From Avena insularis (lineage: Eukaryota > Streptophyta > Magnoliopsida > Poales > Poaceae), in NCBI GenBank assembly GCA_023614405.1, contig CM042694.1:115566685-115630684 (forward strand): DNA of 64,000 bases. Direction: 5' to 3'. Each line of letters opens with the position of its first letter. Position 1 is the first letter of the stretch. A program made the translations under genes and the position numbers. Shown here piece after piece: positions 31,863 through 45,074 of the stretch. The notes under the pieces are model-generated. The model saw nothing but the letters and a program-made list of their open reading frames with translations, was not told where the DNA came from and made no database searches.

Positions 31863-32066
31863 AGAGAATTTCTTATTTGGTCCTAATTGAGATTTCACTT
31901 CCTTTTTTGGCCTAAAAAAATGTCCGTCCCTTTTTTACACTGTATTTTCAGTTGTTCCATCATATGACCTTACCGTTAATTCCGTTGAAGATTCAATTGG
32001 ACGGAATTTTTTCTAAGGACAAGTAAGGAAGTGAAATTTCAAGTAGGGCCAAATAAGCTATTCTCT
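31863..32066. mobile_element. Fold-back MITE
   Basis: The two ends are inverted repeats of about 45 bp: AGAGAATTTCTTATTTGGTC at the left against the reverse complement of the right end, AGAGAATAGCTTATTTGGCC, continuing through GAAATTTCACTTCCTT. A clear target duplication is not visible. Copies sit at 39878-40088 and 60918-61121 at corresponding positions. Confidence 0.75.
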
Positions 32067-32698
32067 CTTGTTTTTGGCCGCCGAATGCATGCATTCCTCA
32101 TTAGGAATTTCAGATCATCTAGGTTAATTCCGCATGGCAGATTGGCTGAAATATCTTGATCCGAGGCCGTCCCGTACAAGTTTTCGCATAATGCATTCTG
32201 ATCAACGGGGTTGAAGAATACTGGTCAAAACCTATTCATTATTTTTTGGTAGACGTTAGTTTTTCATTAAATTAATTTAAAAATAAGGAATTTGCTGAAC
32301 TTGTTTGTACAAAAAATTAGTGGAGTTTCAATATTTTTTCAATGGTATACCATGTTTGCATTTCCAATAAAATTTTGAAAAATCCTGACGAAAACTATAA
32401 CACGAATAGACATGCGTATATTTCATCATTTATATGTGAATATCAAAAAATTGGTTATAAAATTAATAAGGGACATCCTGTTCTAGAATCCCAACAGTCA
32501 TATACACGTAGGTATGTTGTTATGAATCTCATCTGTTAAAATTTCTAAACATTCAAAAGGTATCATTGGCCAGATTCGGTATCTAGACTGTAATAATGGA
32601 TAGAAAACCACGGTAGTTGCACGGAAACGAAACATATGGAAACACTAGACTATGCTAGGTGCAATTTATTGTTACTCTCTATCTAGTCTATATTTTAC

Positions 32699-32880
32699 CG
32701 AAAATGCTAGACTTATGGACTAATTTTTATGGGAGGAGCTTACAGAATGACGTGGTAGTGGTTGGTTGGTGCACATTGTTCTGCACTCCGTGATTATAGG
32801 GCCTCAAATCTTCCGCTGATCCCCACGTACGTCCGTAACCAAAATTCCGTAAGTATTTGCCCGTATGTGTAGCATTATTG
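32699..32880. mobile_element. Mutator-type MITE
   Basis: 182 bp with ends CGAAAATGCTAGAC and, inverted, CAATAATGCTACAC. It is flanked by a perfect 9 bp target duplication ATATTTTAC (32690-32698 and 32881-32889). The paralogous unit 2 has an empty site (CATCTTTTACTGGG near 34950). The 9 bp duplication fits Mutator-like elements. Copies are at 40724-40904 and 61756-61937. Confidence 0.88.
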
Positions 32881-34343
32881 ATATTTTACTAGGATGGCCC
32901 GCTCCCAGCACACTGATGTGTCCACCTAAATAGGGTACAGACTCATCTTTGAATTTAGTGAATAATAGTCAGAACAAGATGTCACACAAGGAGGCTGCGT
33001 TGCTGGGCTAGTGGGCACGGAAGCGAGTACCATGGGTACTGCAATTTTGGTCCCCTAGCCGTATTTCAATTTTCTTCATCTCTGCATAAAATTGGATCCG
33101 CTTTTAACACAAAAATCTTTTGCACTGTAAATGAAATTCTAACCACCTTGGTTCGTTAGGGTCATCATATTATTACTGGTACTCACCGGGCAGCATTTTG
33201 CAAATATCCATCACACTATTCTGCATAACAAGCCCTTCATAGGTGATCCAATAGGAATATAACATGTTAAATGTCCTTCGGTTCCACCTAATTTTGCATG
33301 CAAAAATATTCATCCCTAATCTAACTGTTGATTAGATTGGCCTCTATATATATAAGAACTCAGTCCTTATGATTTTCAATACTATAACAAAAAAACCATA
33401 GTTCTACAACATCTATTTAGGAAAGAATAAACTGTAGGGATGACCACATACAATTAGTTATTATATCAATTTTTTTTTTGAAATTCAGTTATATCATTTT
33501 TGGCTCCTTCAAAGATGATCATCTTTTTCATGGATTCCAAAGACCACAATGCCCGGTGATGATTGTGTTATTGCATAAATTGATGGAATTTCTATGCTTA
33601 CTATCATGATAAAAATTCCTCCAGAAGGCCTGTGAGAAGTTACATTCTATTTGTGGGTCCGAGATACTTGTCTTAATAAATTATTTAAGTCATATCGCTT
33701 GGTCATGGAACATATATTCATCAAAGAATCATCCTGTATAAAGTTGAGAATAAAATAAAGGTGTACCAAAAACTCGTCCTAAACAGCATTAGGCTGGCAA
33801 AACAAGCTAGTATAAGAGATGACCTTTGTGGTGGATCCTGGCCATTATGATCAAAGACGACGGTACATGATAAAGGTCCACCAGAGTTAAATACTACCTA
33901 CAATATGTCGGCCAGGCTGCCAACATTTCATCAATTAATATGCACGTGGCCTCCTAATAGCACACCTGCAATACGTCTGCCGCGAGCTGGTGCCATAGAA
34001 ATTAATGCGCTCGTAAGGGTCCATAGTTAACATTTTCGAAATAAGTAGCTTGATAGGAGAGTAGAAGCATTAAATCTATTTTTCTTGATACATTGACCAT
34101 GGCTGGTGACTTTCATTGCATACAGCAGTATGCAATTATGCACAATTCAACTATTTATGGAAATCGTAGATATAGATCTCTCATATACTACAAGTACTTC
34201 AGCTACTTTTTCATCTCATATATTCACCACATCTGAGATATAGATCTGTGAGATCATTTTTTTCTCTAGATTTTGTTTGTATCTCTAATTATAGGCATGC
34301 TAGTCATAAACTAGTGCGCCTCCATGGGCTAGTTACTCTGCTA

Positions 34344-34558
34344 CTCCCTTCGTTTCGGTTTACAAGTCCTGCACGTAGTTCTATGTCAAAAAATTAAGCA
34401 ACTTAGTATGATGTATATATTACAAAAAATATATCACCGAAAACTTTAGACTTTGTATTTTCCAATGATATAATTTTTATATTATATAATTCAAATTATA
34501 TAGGTCAAATTGATAACCTAGATATACGCGTAGGCCTTGTAAACTGAAACGGAGGGAG
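34344..34558. mobile_element. Stowaway MITE (Tc1/mariner)
   Basis: 215 bp with long inverted ends (CTCCCTTCGTTTCGGTTTAC and GTAAACTGAAACGGAGGGAG) and TA target duplications at 34342-34343 and 34559-34560. The equivalent place in copy C (near 42650) is an empty site, so the insertion is younger than the split of copies A and C. Copy B has it at 63402-63616. Confidence 0.92.
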
Positions 34559-34734
34559 TACATAAATTACTTAGAACATGACAACCTTTAGGTTGATTTT
34601 AATATAGTCATAGATTAAGATATATATTTTAATTTTTACTCCTGAAGACACGTAATAATCAGCTGCAATAGCAGAAAACCAACAAAGATGTACTAGTCAG
34701 TTACACATGGCCAATTTAACAGTTATAATTTACA

Positions 34735-37720
34735 TCCGGTTTTGGAATCCCAACCACCATGTATAGGTACGTATGTAGTTATGAATACCACCTTTTAAAA
34801 ATCGGCAAAATTTAAACAGATGAATCACTAGACACATTAGGAATCTAGCTTGGAATAATGTATAGATAAGCATCCTATGAAAAGGAAACAAGTGGAAACA
34901 CTGTACTACTATGGGTAGATCTAATTTACTGCTACTCTCGATCTGTTACATCTTTTACTGGGATGGACCATTTCTAGCATATTTACCCGTCCACCTAGAC
35001 TGGGTCCAGGCTCATCACTGAGTTTCATAAATGACAGTCAGAACGAGATGTGAAACAAGGAGACTGTATTGCGGAGTTGGTGGACATGGCAGCGAGTACC
35101 CACCATGGGTACTGCAATTTTGCTCCCCTAGCGGTAATGTAATTTCTTCATTTCTGTGTAGTACTAGATCCTCTGGAAACACCAAAGTCTTTTGCACTAC
35201 ATAAAATTATAACCAGCATGGGTCATCATATTATTATTCGTACTCACAGACTGCAGTTTGCAAATATCCGCCAAAGTTTCCCGCACACCAAGATGTTTAC
35301 AGGTGAGCCGATATAAATTTAACAGGTTCAGCGTCCTTCGGTTTTACCTACTTTTGCATGCAAAAGTATTCATTCCTGGTGTAAGTGTAGATTAGATTGG
35401 GATCTATTTAAGAACTAAGATTTTACGATTTTGGATACTCTGACAACATAGTTCTATATCATCTGTTTAGCAAAAAATAAATTTTAGGGATAACCCCATA
35501 CAGGAAGTTAAATTAGTTTTGTCTCGTTCGAAGGAGATCATCTATTTTTTGGATTCCAAAGACCACAGCACCCGGTGGGTTATTGCAGAAACCGAAGGAG
35601 TTTCTATGTTTACCATCAATGATTCAATTTCCTCTAGAAAGTCTGTGAGATATTACGTTGGGTTTGTCGATCCAATTAACTTTTGCTAGTAATTATTTAA
35701 GTCATATTGCTTTTCTACGAAACAGAGATTCATCCAAGAATCATCCCGTATAAACTTGAGAATAATATCAAAGCATACATAAAAGCTCGTACTAGCCTGT
35801 AATAGGCAGGCAAAACAAGCTAAGTGGTGACCTAAATGGTGGATATCCTTGGCCCTAAGAAGATGGAACCACTAGATGAAGGTCCATCTTTTCCAAAAAA
35901 ACTAGATGAAGGTCCAACATAGGTACTGTAAATAGTACTATGTGCAGGATGTCAGCCACGAGGGGCCGGCGGTTGTCTTCTCCCCGCGCCATAGGAGGCG
36001 GTCGGGGCCGACCCTCCTCTCCGGCGGCGGTGTTCCTCAGGACGATGTGGCCCGAGCTTCCCTCGGGTGGCGTGGGGCGACGGCGTTGAGGCCTGGCGGC
36101 GGCGCAGCGACGGCATGGCGGGTGCTACCGACAGACATGGGCGTCCTTCCCGGCCCAGATCCCGGCCCCTCGGGCCCGATTTGGACTCCAGCAGGCTTGT
36201 CCTTCTCCCTTGCACCCTTGATGCCACTGATACGACCGCTGCAGACGGCAAGGTGGGGCACGACAGCGGTGAACACGACGCTTGGCGTCGGTTTCTCCCG
36301 ACTCAGATCCTGGCCCCTCGGGCCCGATCTTGACTACGGCGGGCCGTCGCGTCTGTCTCTGCAATGCCTCCTAGAGACTGTGGCGAGGACGAAGCTCATG
36401 GTGGGGCTAGCGACACAGCGGCCGGTCTATCGCAGCAAGGCGGCGGGGATTTTACGGGCCCCCAGGGCCTTGTCGTGCCCGTCTGGGCTTGGTGTGTCCC
36501 TGCTACCCTGTCCGGACAACGGCCGCCTCCCGGTGGCGGAGGTGGGTTCCCCTCGCTAGTTGTCGTGCTGCTGTCCCCAACATGAGCGATGTTGTGTGCA
36601 GCCGTCTAGCGGGCTGCGGCCTGACGTGCACGATGAGACGACGATGATGGTGATGGAAACACCATGGTGGCGCGAGTTAGTGGGCAGCGAGCTTGGTGGG
36701 GTGCTTCGAATCGCCTGGGGTGGTTCCTGGATGCGGTTAGGGAGAAATCCTTGTGGGTCCATCCGACTCCGGCGCGGTGCCGCCCTTGGGGGCGCCTTTC
36801 CTTCCTGGAGGGCGTTGCAGATATCCCTTGTCCAAGCTACTTTGAGTATCGAGGGAAACCCTAGGTCCAGTCCACTGGGCAGGACAGCAGCGCCGTGTCG
36901 ACAACACACCCTTCTTGAAGGGGCCGTTTGGTACTAGGCAATTCGGTGTACCAGGCGCGAGGTGGGACATATTCGGCGGGCGCAGCGGTGGCGGGTTACC
37001 ATAGTGTTGTTGATTTGATGTTTCTTTCATTTCTTTTCCTTTTGGGCATTTGTTGTTGTTGTCCCAGCATTTTCGTTCGGTCGGACTCTTGTATCAGGTG
37101 GTTGCTTTATTTATAAAACGGGACAAATAGCCTGTTTCGAGGAGGATGTCGGACAGGCTGCCGACATTTCATCGATTACTATGCATGTTGATTTCTAATC
37201 GATACACCTACCATCTATCTACCAAAATAAGTGAGTCCGGCAGGGGAGTAGGTGCATTAAATCGGTGTCTCGTGGTACCACTGGCCATGGTTGGTGAATC
37301 TGCAATAGCCTGCAAGCATGCACAGTACGACTATCGACACCACTACAAGCATGTACATTACAACTATCGACACCACCGTGATACTAGTAGAAATTATTAG
37401 ATTAACCATATATTAACCAAGCAAGCATGCAAGTACAACTACTTTTTCCGTCCCATTGATTAACCACGTCTTAGATATAGATCTCTTGGATGGTATTTTT
37501 CTCTCTAAGTTTTGCTGGTTGCTCGTAATTATATGCATACTAGTTATCAACTCGTGCGCCGGCACAAGCTAAGCTATCCAGATATGAATTATTTTAAAAC
37601 TTGACGACCATTAGGGGTGATTGTTTTAGAAATATAATCATAAGATACATATTTAGTTGTTACTCTTGAAAACATGTAATAATCAGCAACAATAGCACAA
37701 AACCCACAGTGATCTTCTAA
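34735..37720. repeat. Degenerate 2 kb tandem repeat, unit 2, split by a LINE fragment
   Basis: Aligns with unit 1 from 34735 to about 35954 and again from 37143 to about 37720. The interruption is the insertion 35955-37142. A short internal duplication with ACTATCGACACCAC lies at 37328-37375. No gene. Confidence 0.7.
35955..37142 (+). mobile_element. LINE-like 3' fragment inserted in repeat unit 2
   Basis: A GC-rich 1.2 kb island in AT-rich surroundings, flanked by AGGATGTCA (35946-35954) and AGGATGTCG (37143-37151), a likely target duplication with one change. The right end reads GTATCAGGTGGTTGCTTTATTTATAAAACGGGAC, split here between 37092 and 37125; in my knowledge GCTTTATTTATAAA is characteristic of Triticeae LINE 3' ends. 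No RT motif is visible, and overlapping open frames on both strands reflect the high GC content. Confidence 0.6.
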
Positions 37721-39506
37721 ACGGTTATGCATGCCCTAATTAAGAACATGTCGATGCTTTATAGGCGTTGTCTATTCTTCCCCACGAAAACAACCCTGGT
37801 TGTAGCACCCACTCTTTTGAAATTGTATTCAGAAAACAACAACATCACATTTATTAATCTTTCTAAATTGTATTTAGAAAACGACAACATCACATGACTC
37901 TTGTTTTTTCAGCACTAATGAACAACCATGTAGATAAATGAAAGATGAAAATGACCATATGAGATGGAAAATTTCAATGTGGTATAGATAAAAGTTTTTC
38001 TTTTTATCCCTTGCTTGGTCGCAAGTTATTTTCTATTCTTTAATCGCTATCCTCAAAAATACAAAAGGATTTTTCCTTTTTTCCTTTTTTCGTAATTGTG
38101 GATTCGCATTTTGCCTCTTTGCTTTAATTTCATTATGAGAGTAATCCTACTTGAGTTTTTGAAGGAACACATCCCTATAAGGAAGAGGATCATGAAGTCA
38201 ATTATGAGAGGTATGTCCTATGTCTCCCACTTTTGAAGTTTGAGTTGTTTATCCTAGTTAGTCGCGTTGCTAAGATGCCATGCTAGTGGGAGTAATTTAA
38301 TATGATTAGAGTAGAGCTTTTTATTAGTATGATGATTAGATGTTGAAGCTTTTGCTCTAGTTCTTTTAGCTAACCGAGTATTGCCATGGAAATAATATTA
38401 CCAAACAAGTACAATAAGAAAAAGTCTGAAATTTACGACCTGTTTGATGAATGATTGTCTTGAGAGTATACCCTTGAAGATACTTAACCCCACAGATATT
38501 TTCATAGTCTTGACGACACTTATGAAAGGAGTTGTTTGATTGAAATGAAGTCTAGTGGTAATTGTGATGCATGCCAAAGCTAACTTTATGGATAAAACCG
38601 TGGTACTAGCTTATAAAAAAGAGATGAGAAAGAAAAAGTTCTATGTTTCTCATGCACACCTTTGGGATGCCAACAACCCCGCTAGCTTTTGAACGATCTA
38701 TGATATAACCCCAGATTTTGGCTATGATTTGATGACACGAGTGACATATGTGTCACTATATGGGCAAAAGTATTGGTACTCTCAAAGGTTGTGCAAGCAC
38801 TAGCAAAAGAAACAGCCAATGCTCCTTGAAAGAGGAAGAAAAAAATAGAAAAGGAGAAAAAGAAATATGTATGAAGATCCACATAACAAGTCTTTGGCAT
38901 GGTCTCGTTACTACTTTATGAATTTTATGAAAAACAATGATTGGAATAGAAGTGTTTTAGATAGACTTGATTTATTGATGTGGATGTAAATAAGACACTT
39001 CATTGTTATGCTACTTAGGACATGAAACTCTCTTACTCAATTGTGCTATTAAAAACATCCTAGTGTTCCTTGACAAGCTGAGAGTTAACTAGAAGAATTT
39101 GATTAATTGTTACGCTTCTAATTATTTATACTTATATTAAACTTTACTTTGATTGTCTTGACTTATGACGCTTGTATAGCACTCTTGTCATCTCTCTAAC
39201 TTTGATAAGCTTCGCAAATGGAAGAAGTCCTGAGCGCATTTGACTACCAACCGTAAGTGAATTTTTATTCTTGTTGTTTCAAGTTTAAACGCTGAATTTC
39301 TTATAGTTCTTTTGTTTCTTCTTGCTCGAGAGCGATCAAGGTTTCAGCTTTGGGGAAGTTGATGGCTTCAAAAGTAGCCATCTTCCACCACGTTTAAACA
39401 TTGTTTTTGGTCAAGCAATTGACAAGAAACTCTCAATCCTTGTCACTAATGACAAATAATTGCAAAGATACGGAACACAATTCAAAGCAAGGTTTTGCAT
39501 ATCTTC
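37721..39506. other. AT-rich stretch with no supported gene
   Basis: No domain-bearing frame. GAGCGATCAAGGTTTCAGCTTTGGGGAAG near 39330 resembles phrases from internal parts of large non-coding Triticeae LTR elements, but I see no LTR, PBS or target duplication. The junction with copy C is near 39507. Confidence 0.5.
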
Positions 39507-42500
39507 CATTGTTTGTAGTCGTTGCTAGGTGGTCCAGTGACATATTTATAATTTTTATTACTTTTAGGACTCTTTGTACTGCTGTTGATGATTATTAATA
39601 CTTGATCGGTAGAATTTTGCAAAAAAAAACCACGAGAACCTTTATAAAATAATATCAAATAAGTTCTGTGTCCATAAATTGAGCACATACTATACCCTAT
39701 ATCCGATTAAAACGTTTAACATTTTAAACATATATACATTAAAAAACACCCCACTTATACTATTCCTCCGTCCAAACACAAACAAATCTTTTGTGACCCG
39801 TCGGAAACCATTGACCTGATGTAGGTTAGGAAATTCCGACGGCTCGAAACAAAGGCTACACTCGATTTAGTTTTTGCAGAGAATTCCTTATTTGGTCCTA
39901 ATTGAAATTTCACTTCCTTTTTTGGCCTAAAAAATGTCCGTCCCTTTTTTACACTGTATTTTCAGTTGTTCCCTTATATGACCTTACAGTTAATTCCGTT
40001 GAAGATTCAATTGTTCAAATGGACGGAATTTTTTCTAAGGACAAGAAAGGAAGTGACATTTCAAGTAGGGCCAAATATGCTATTCTCTCTTGTTTTTGGC
40101 CGCCGGGAATGCATGCATTCCTCATTAGGAATTTTAGATCATCTAGGTTAATTCCGCATGGCAGACTGGCTGGAATATCTTGATCCGAGGCCGTCCCGTA
40201 CAAGTTTTCGAATAATGCATTCTGATCAACGGGGTTGAAGAATACTGGTCAAAACCTATTCATTATTTTTTGGTAGACGTTAGTTTTTCATTAAATTAAT
40301 TTAAAAATAAGGAATTTCCTGAACTTGTTTGTACAAAAAATTAGGGGAGTTTCAATATTTTTTTCAATCGTATACCATGTTTGCATTTCCGATAAAAATT
40401 TGAAAAATCCTGACGAAAACTATAACACGCATAGACATGCATACATTTCATCATTTATATGTGAATATCACAAAATTGGTTATAAAATTAATAAGGGACA
40501 TCCTGTTCTAGAATCCCAACAGTCATATACACGTAGGTATGTTTTTATGAATCTCATCTGTTAAAATTTCTAAACATTCAAAAGGTATCGTTGGCTAGAT
40601 TCGGTATCTAGACTGTAATAATGGATAGAAAACCACGGTAGTTGCACGGAAGGGAAACATATGGAAATACTAGACTATGCTAGGTGCAATTTATTGTTAC
40701 TCTCTATCTAGTCTATATTTTATCGAAAATGCTAGACTTACGGACTAATTTTTACGGAAGGAGCTTACAGAATGACGTGGTAGTGGTTGGTTGGTGGATA
40801 TTGTTCTGCACTCCGTGATTATAGGGCCTCAAATCTTCCGCTCATCCCACGTACGTCCGTAACCAAAATTCTGTAAGTATTTGCACGTATATGTAGCATT
40901 ATTGATATTTTACTAGGTTGGCCCGCTCCCAGCACACTGATGTGTCCACCTAAATAGGGTACAGACTCATCTTTGAATTTAGTGAATAATAGTCAGAACA
41001 AGATGTCACACAAGGAGGCTGCGTTGCTGGGCTGGTGGGCACGGAAGCGAGTACCATGGGTACTGCAATTTTGGTCCCCTAGCCGTACTTCAATTTTCTT
41101 CATCTCTGCATAAAACTGGATCCGCTTTTAACACAAAAATCTTTTGCACTGTAAATGAAATTCTAACCACCTTGGTTGTTAGGGTCATCATATTATTACT
41201 GGTACTCACCGGGCAGCATTTTGCAAATATCCATCACAGTTTTCTGCATAACAAGCCCTTCATAGGTGATCCAATAGGAATATAACATGTTAAATGTCCT
41301 TCGGTTCCACCTAATTTTGCATGCAAAAATATTCATTCCTAATCTAACTGTTGATTAGATTGGCCTCTATATATATAAGAACTCAGTTCTTATGATTTTC
41401 AATACTATAACAAAAAAACCATAGTTCTACATAATCTATTTAGGAAAGAATAAACTGTAGGGATGACCACATACAATTAGTTATTATATCAATTCTTTTT
41501 TGAAATTCAGTTATATCATTTTTGGCTCCTTCAAAGATGATCATCTTTTTCATGGATTCCAAAGACCACAATGCCCGGTGATGATTGTGTTATTGCATAA
41601 ATTGATGGAATTTCTATGCTTACTATCATGATAAAAATTCCTCTAGAAGGCCTGTGAGAAGTTACATTCTATTTGTGGGTCCGAGATACTTGTCTTAATA
41701 AAATATTTAAGTCATATCGCTTGGTCATGGAACATATATTCATCAAAGAATCATCCTGTATAAAGTTGAGAATAAAATAAAGGTGTACCAAAAACTCGTC
41801 CTAAACAGCATTAGACTGGCAAAACAAGCTAGTATAAGAGATGACCTTTGTGGTGGATCCTGGCCATTATGATCAAAGACGACGGTACATGATAAAGGTC
41901 CACCAGAGTTAAATACTACCTACAATATGTCGGCCAGGCTGCCAACATTTCATCAATTAATATGCACGTGGCCTCCTGATAGCACACCTGCAATACGTCT
42001 GCCGCGAGCTGAGGCCATAGAAATCAATGCGCTCGTAAGGGTCCATAGTTAACATTTTCGAAATAAGTAGCTTGAGAGCAATTTTAATAGTATAGCCGGT
42101 TGTTGGCTATAAGATGTTGCCACATCATCTATAGTCAGTCATATAGCTAACACGTATAATAGTTGGACATAAGGATGTATTACTTTATTAAAGTGTGGCC
42201 CACATTTTCACTCTCACAAAGCACCTAGGAAGCGCGTCTTTAAGCTGACTCTTAACTTGCAGCCGGCTCCTCTTCTCTCTCCTTTTCTCTCTCTTCCAAC
42301 TCAGCACAAATACTATATTTTACTTCTTATAGCCAGCTGACATGGCTCTATTGTACTTGCTCTGATAGGAGAGTAGAAGCATTAAATCTATTTTTCTTGA
42401 TACATTGACCATGGTTGGTGACTTTCATTGCTTACATCAGTATGCAATCATGCACAATACAACTATTTACGGAAATCGTAGATATAGATCTCTCATATAC

Positions 42501-43264
42501 TACAAGTACTTCAGCTACTTTTTCGTCTCATATATTCACCACATCTGAGATATAGATCTGTGAGATCATTTTTTTTCTCTAGATTTTGTTTGTATCTCCT
42601 AATTATAGGCATGCTAGTCATCAACTAGTGCGCCTCCATGGGCTAGTTATTCAGATACATAAATTACTTAGAACTTGGCAACCTTTAGGTTGTTTTTTTT
42701 TAATTTAAAATATAGTCATAGATTAAGATACATATTTTAATTTTTACTCCTGAAGACACGTAATAATCAGCTGCAATAGCAGAAAACCAACAAAGATGTA
42801 CACATGGCCAATTTAACAGTTATAATTTACATCCGGTTTTGGAATCCCAACCGTCATGTATAGGTACGTATGTAGTTATGAATACCATCTTTTAAAAATT
42901 GGCAAACTTTAAACAGATGAATCACTAGACACATTAGGAATCTAGCTTGGAATAATGTATAGATAAGCATCCTATGAAAAGGGAACAAGTGGAAACACTG
43001 TACTACTATGGGTAGATCTAATTTACTGCTACTCTCGATCTGTTACATCTTTTACTGGGATGGACCATTTCTAGCATATTTACCCGTCCACCTAGACTGG
43101 GTCCAGGCTCATCACTGAGTTTCATAAATGACAGTCAGAACGAGATGTGAAACAAGGAGACTGCATTGCGGGGTTGGTGGACATGGCAGCGAGTACCATG
43201 GGTACTGCAATTTTGCTCCCCTAGCGGTAATGTAATTTCTTCATTTCTGTGTAGTACTAGATCC
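39507..43264. repeat. Diverged copy C of the AT-rich repeat block
   Basis: Aligns with 31515-35165 in direct orientation, including the LINE tail, the fold-back MITE (39878-40088) and the MULE MITE (40724-40904, with duplication ATATTTTAT/ATATTTTAC). It is visibly more diverged than copies A and B. It lacks the Stowaway and carries a private MITE at 42076-42362. It ends abruptly at about 43264, where sequence switches to another stretch of unit 1. Confidence 0.88.
42076..42362. mobile_element. Harbinger/Tourist-like MITE
   Basis: 287 bp with ends GAGCAATTTTAATAG and, inverted, GAGCAAGTACAATAG, flanked by TGA (42073-42075 and 42363-42365). Copies A and B have the uninterrupted CTTGATAGG. A 3 bp duplication fits PIF/Harbinger, although the usual TWA consensus is not matched exactly. 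Confidence 0.8.
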
Positions 43265-43530
43265 TCTAGAACCAGATACAGTTAGTTATATCATTTTTTT
43301 TTGAAATTCAGTTATATCATTTTTGGCTCCTTCAAAGATGATCATCTTTTTCATGGATTCCAAAGACCACAATGCCCGGTGATGATTGTGTTATTGCATA
43401 AATTGATGGAATTTCTATGTTTACTATCATGATAAAAATTCCTCCAGAAGGCCTGTGAGATGTTACATTCTTTTTGTGGGTCCGAGATACTTGTCTTTAT
43501 AAATTATTTAAGTCATATCGCTTGGTCATG
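43265..43530. repeat. Partial unit 1 fragment fused to copy C
   Basis: Aligns with 33440-33710. Copy C jumps here from sequence equivalent to 35165 back to sequence equivalent to 33440, as an unequal recombination between units would produce. It ends at the CACTA insertion after GGTCATG. Confidence 0.75.
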
Positions 43531-43745
43531 CACTAGTGGAGAACATGCCTTTAGTCCCGGCCCGTAAGGGCCTTTTGTCCCGGTTCTGGAACCAGGACTG
43601 GAGAAGCGGGACTAAAGACCCCCAACATTTGTCCGACGCTGTTACTAGCCGGGACCAAAGGGCGTCCACATGACCGCCGCGGCACGCGCGGGGTGCCCCC
43701 CCATTAGTCCCGGCTCCTATTATGGGCCGGGACAAATAGTTCTCT
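43531..43745. repeat. CACTA terminus and subterminal repeats
   Basis: Terminal CACTAGTGGAGAA followed by inverted and direct copies of TTTAGTCCCGG / CGGGACTAAAG and GGGACCAAAGG, which serve as transposase binding arrays in this superfamily. Confidence 0.85.
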
Positions 43746-45074
43746 GCCGCGGTAGCATTTTTGGCTTTTTCTCTGCCGCGACACAAAATTCATTTTGTAT
43801 TCATTTACTTATTTCTTTTTTCATTTCAATATAGTTTTCGAATATTTCTACGCTACCACATACCATACTCGTTCGTGCTTATATAAGATAACTTGTCTTA
43901 CGATTGAGCATACAAATATATACGATTTTGATAGTTGCATGGAGATCACAAATACCGGGACTAGAGCCCATCTATTTGATTACACGGCCGGGGATCATCA
44001 GTAGCGCCTATTCACACTAAATTCTCCGGCGTCGTCTACCATCTCTTTCATTAAAAATCCTGCCAGTTCTTCTAAAATTGCTAGTACGCGTTGCTCTGGT
44101 AGGAGCTAATCCCGCATGCTCTCGAACTATATAAGAAAAGGAGATCAATATGAATATCAATCATGATAACAAAAAGTGACGGTAATAAAATAATGTTGTG
44201 AATGTATTGCTTACGTCGACTCTATAATCTTTGTGCTCAGTGGTAAACGTGCGAATGAACTCGCAAACATAGAATCCACATAGATTCGTCCCCGGTGGCT
44301 GCCTTGCGCACTTTACGATAATAGAATTCAATCAAAATAATAATCTAGCATCATAATTGTATTGAAACTAGAAGTAAAGAGATGCACGGACATATATCAT
44401 GTACTACTTACCGAGACCTTCTTAAACGTCAGCTTCTCACTAAAGAAACCCGTAACCTCACTCTTGAACATGTTCCAAACCCTGCCCGGCAAAGAAAATG
44501 AATGAATGAGTTATTCATTACCTGATATCTTAGGAAATCAACGAAAGAGACCGATGTAGCGCGAAACTCACCTCTGGAGCATGTCCTGCATGTCCCTAAA
44601 CTGTTTCAGGGGTCACTTTAATAGGTCCATGACTTCAACAATTCCCTCATCAAGTTGAATGTTTAGCAGAATCCAGTGGAACCTGCACACATTTATATAT
44701 ACATCAGTAACTCATCAATTACACTTAACATCGAGTAAGCAAAAGTGAATATGTACAACAGAGTAAGACCTTCACTTGAAATTATAAGGAAATAGTATGT
44801 GGACACAGAAATTTTGCTCCATTAGAAACCTTAGAAGGTTTTCCTGCGTCTCCTCGGGTTTATCCGTTAGCGTATGTATATGTACTTTATCTGGGTCAAT
44901 GAAACCAACACTAAAGAGTGACCTTCTTTTAATTCCTAGATCTTCATTCTGCATAATAATAGAATACAAAAGGATATAATGAGGATAATTACATGCAATG
45001 AACTGAACAACTGAAAAACTGAACAACTTATATGTAGACAATGAATTCAACAACTTACAGACAATAGCAACTCA

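Larger units (their letters stand above)
32470..34730. repeat. Degenerate 2 kb tandem repeat, unit 1
   Basis: AT-rich non-coding sequence that aligns with 34735-37720. Shared landmarks are GAATCCCAAC...GTATG near the start, GTCAGAACAAGATGTCACACAAGGAG, GGATTCCAAAGACCACAATGCCCGG, and GTCGGCCAGGCTGCC. Unit 1 carries a MULE MITE (32699-32880) absent from unit 2. CTCTATATATATAAGAAC near 33345 looks like a TATA region but no gene follows. The sequence from 32067 to 32470 is also gene-free. Confidence 0.75.
27604..34942. repeat. Segmental duplication, copy A
   Basis: Matches 56669-64000 almost base for base in direct orientation. By eye I see only on the order of a dozen small differences over more than 7.3 kb, several of them short indels. 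It starts inside the gypsy LTR, not at any element end. Copy A probably continues to the right, but copy B is cut by the window edge. Confidence 0.95.

Noticed and set aside
33340..33365. TATATATATAAG as a gene promoter
   Set aside because: No coding frame follows within several kilobases, and the motif is within a degenerate repeat.
35942..36937. Several long overlapping open frames on both strands, up to 205 codons
   Set aside because: They lie in a GC-rich LINE-like 3' fragment, have no domain signal, and open frames occur equally on both strands.
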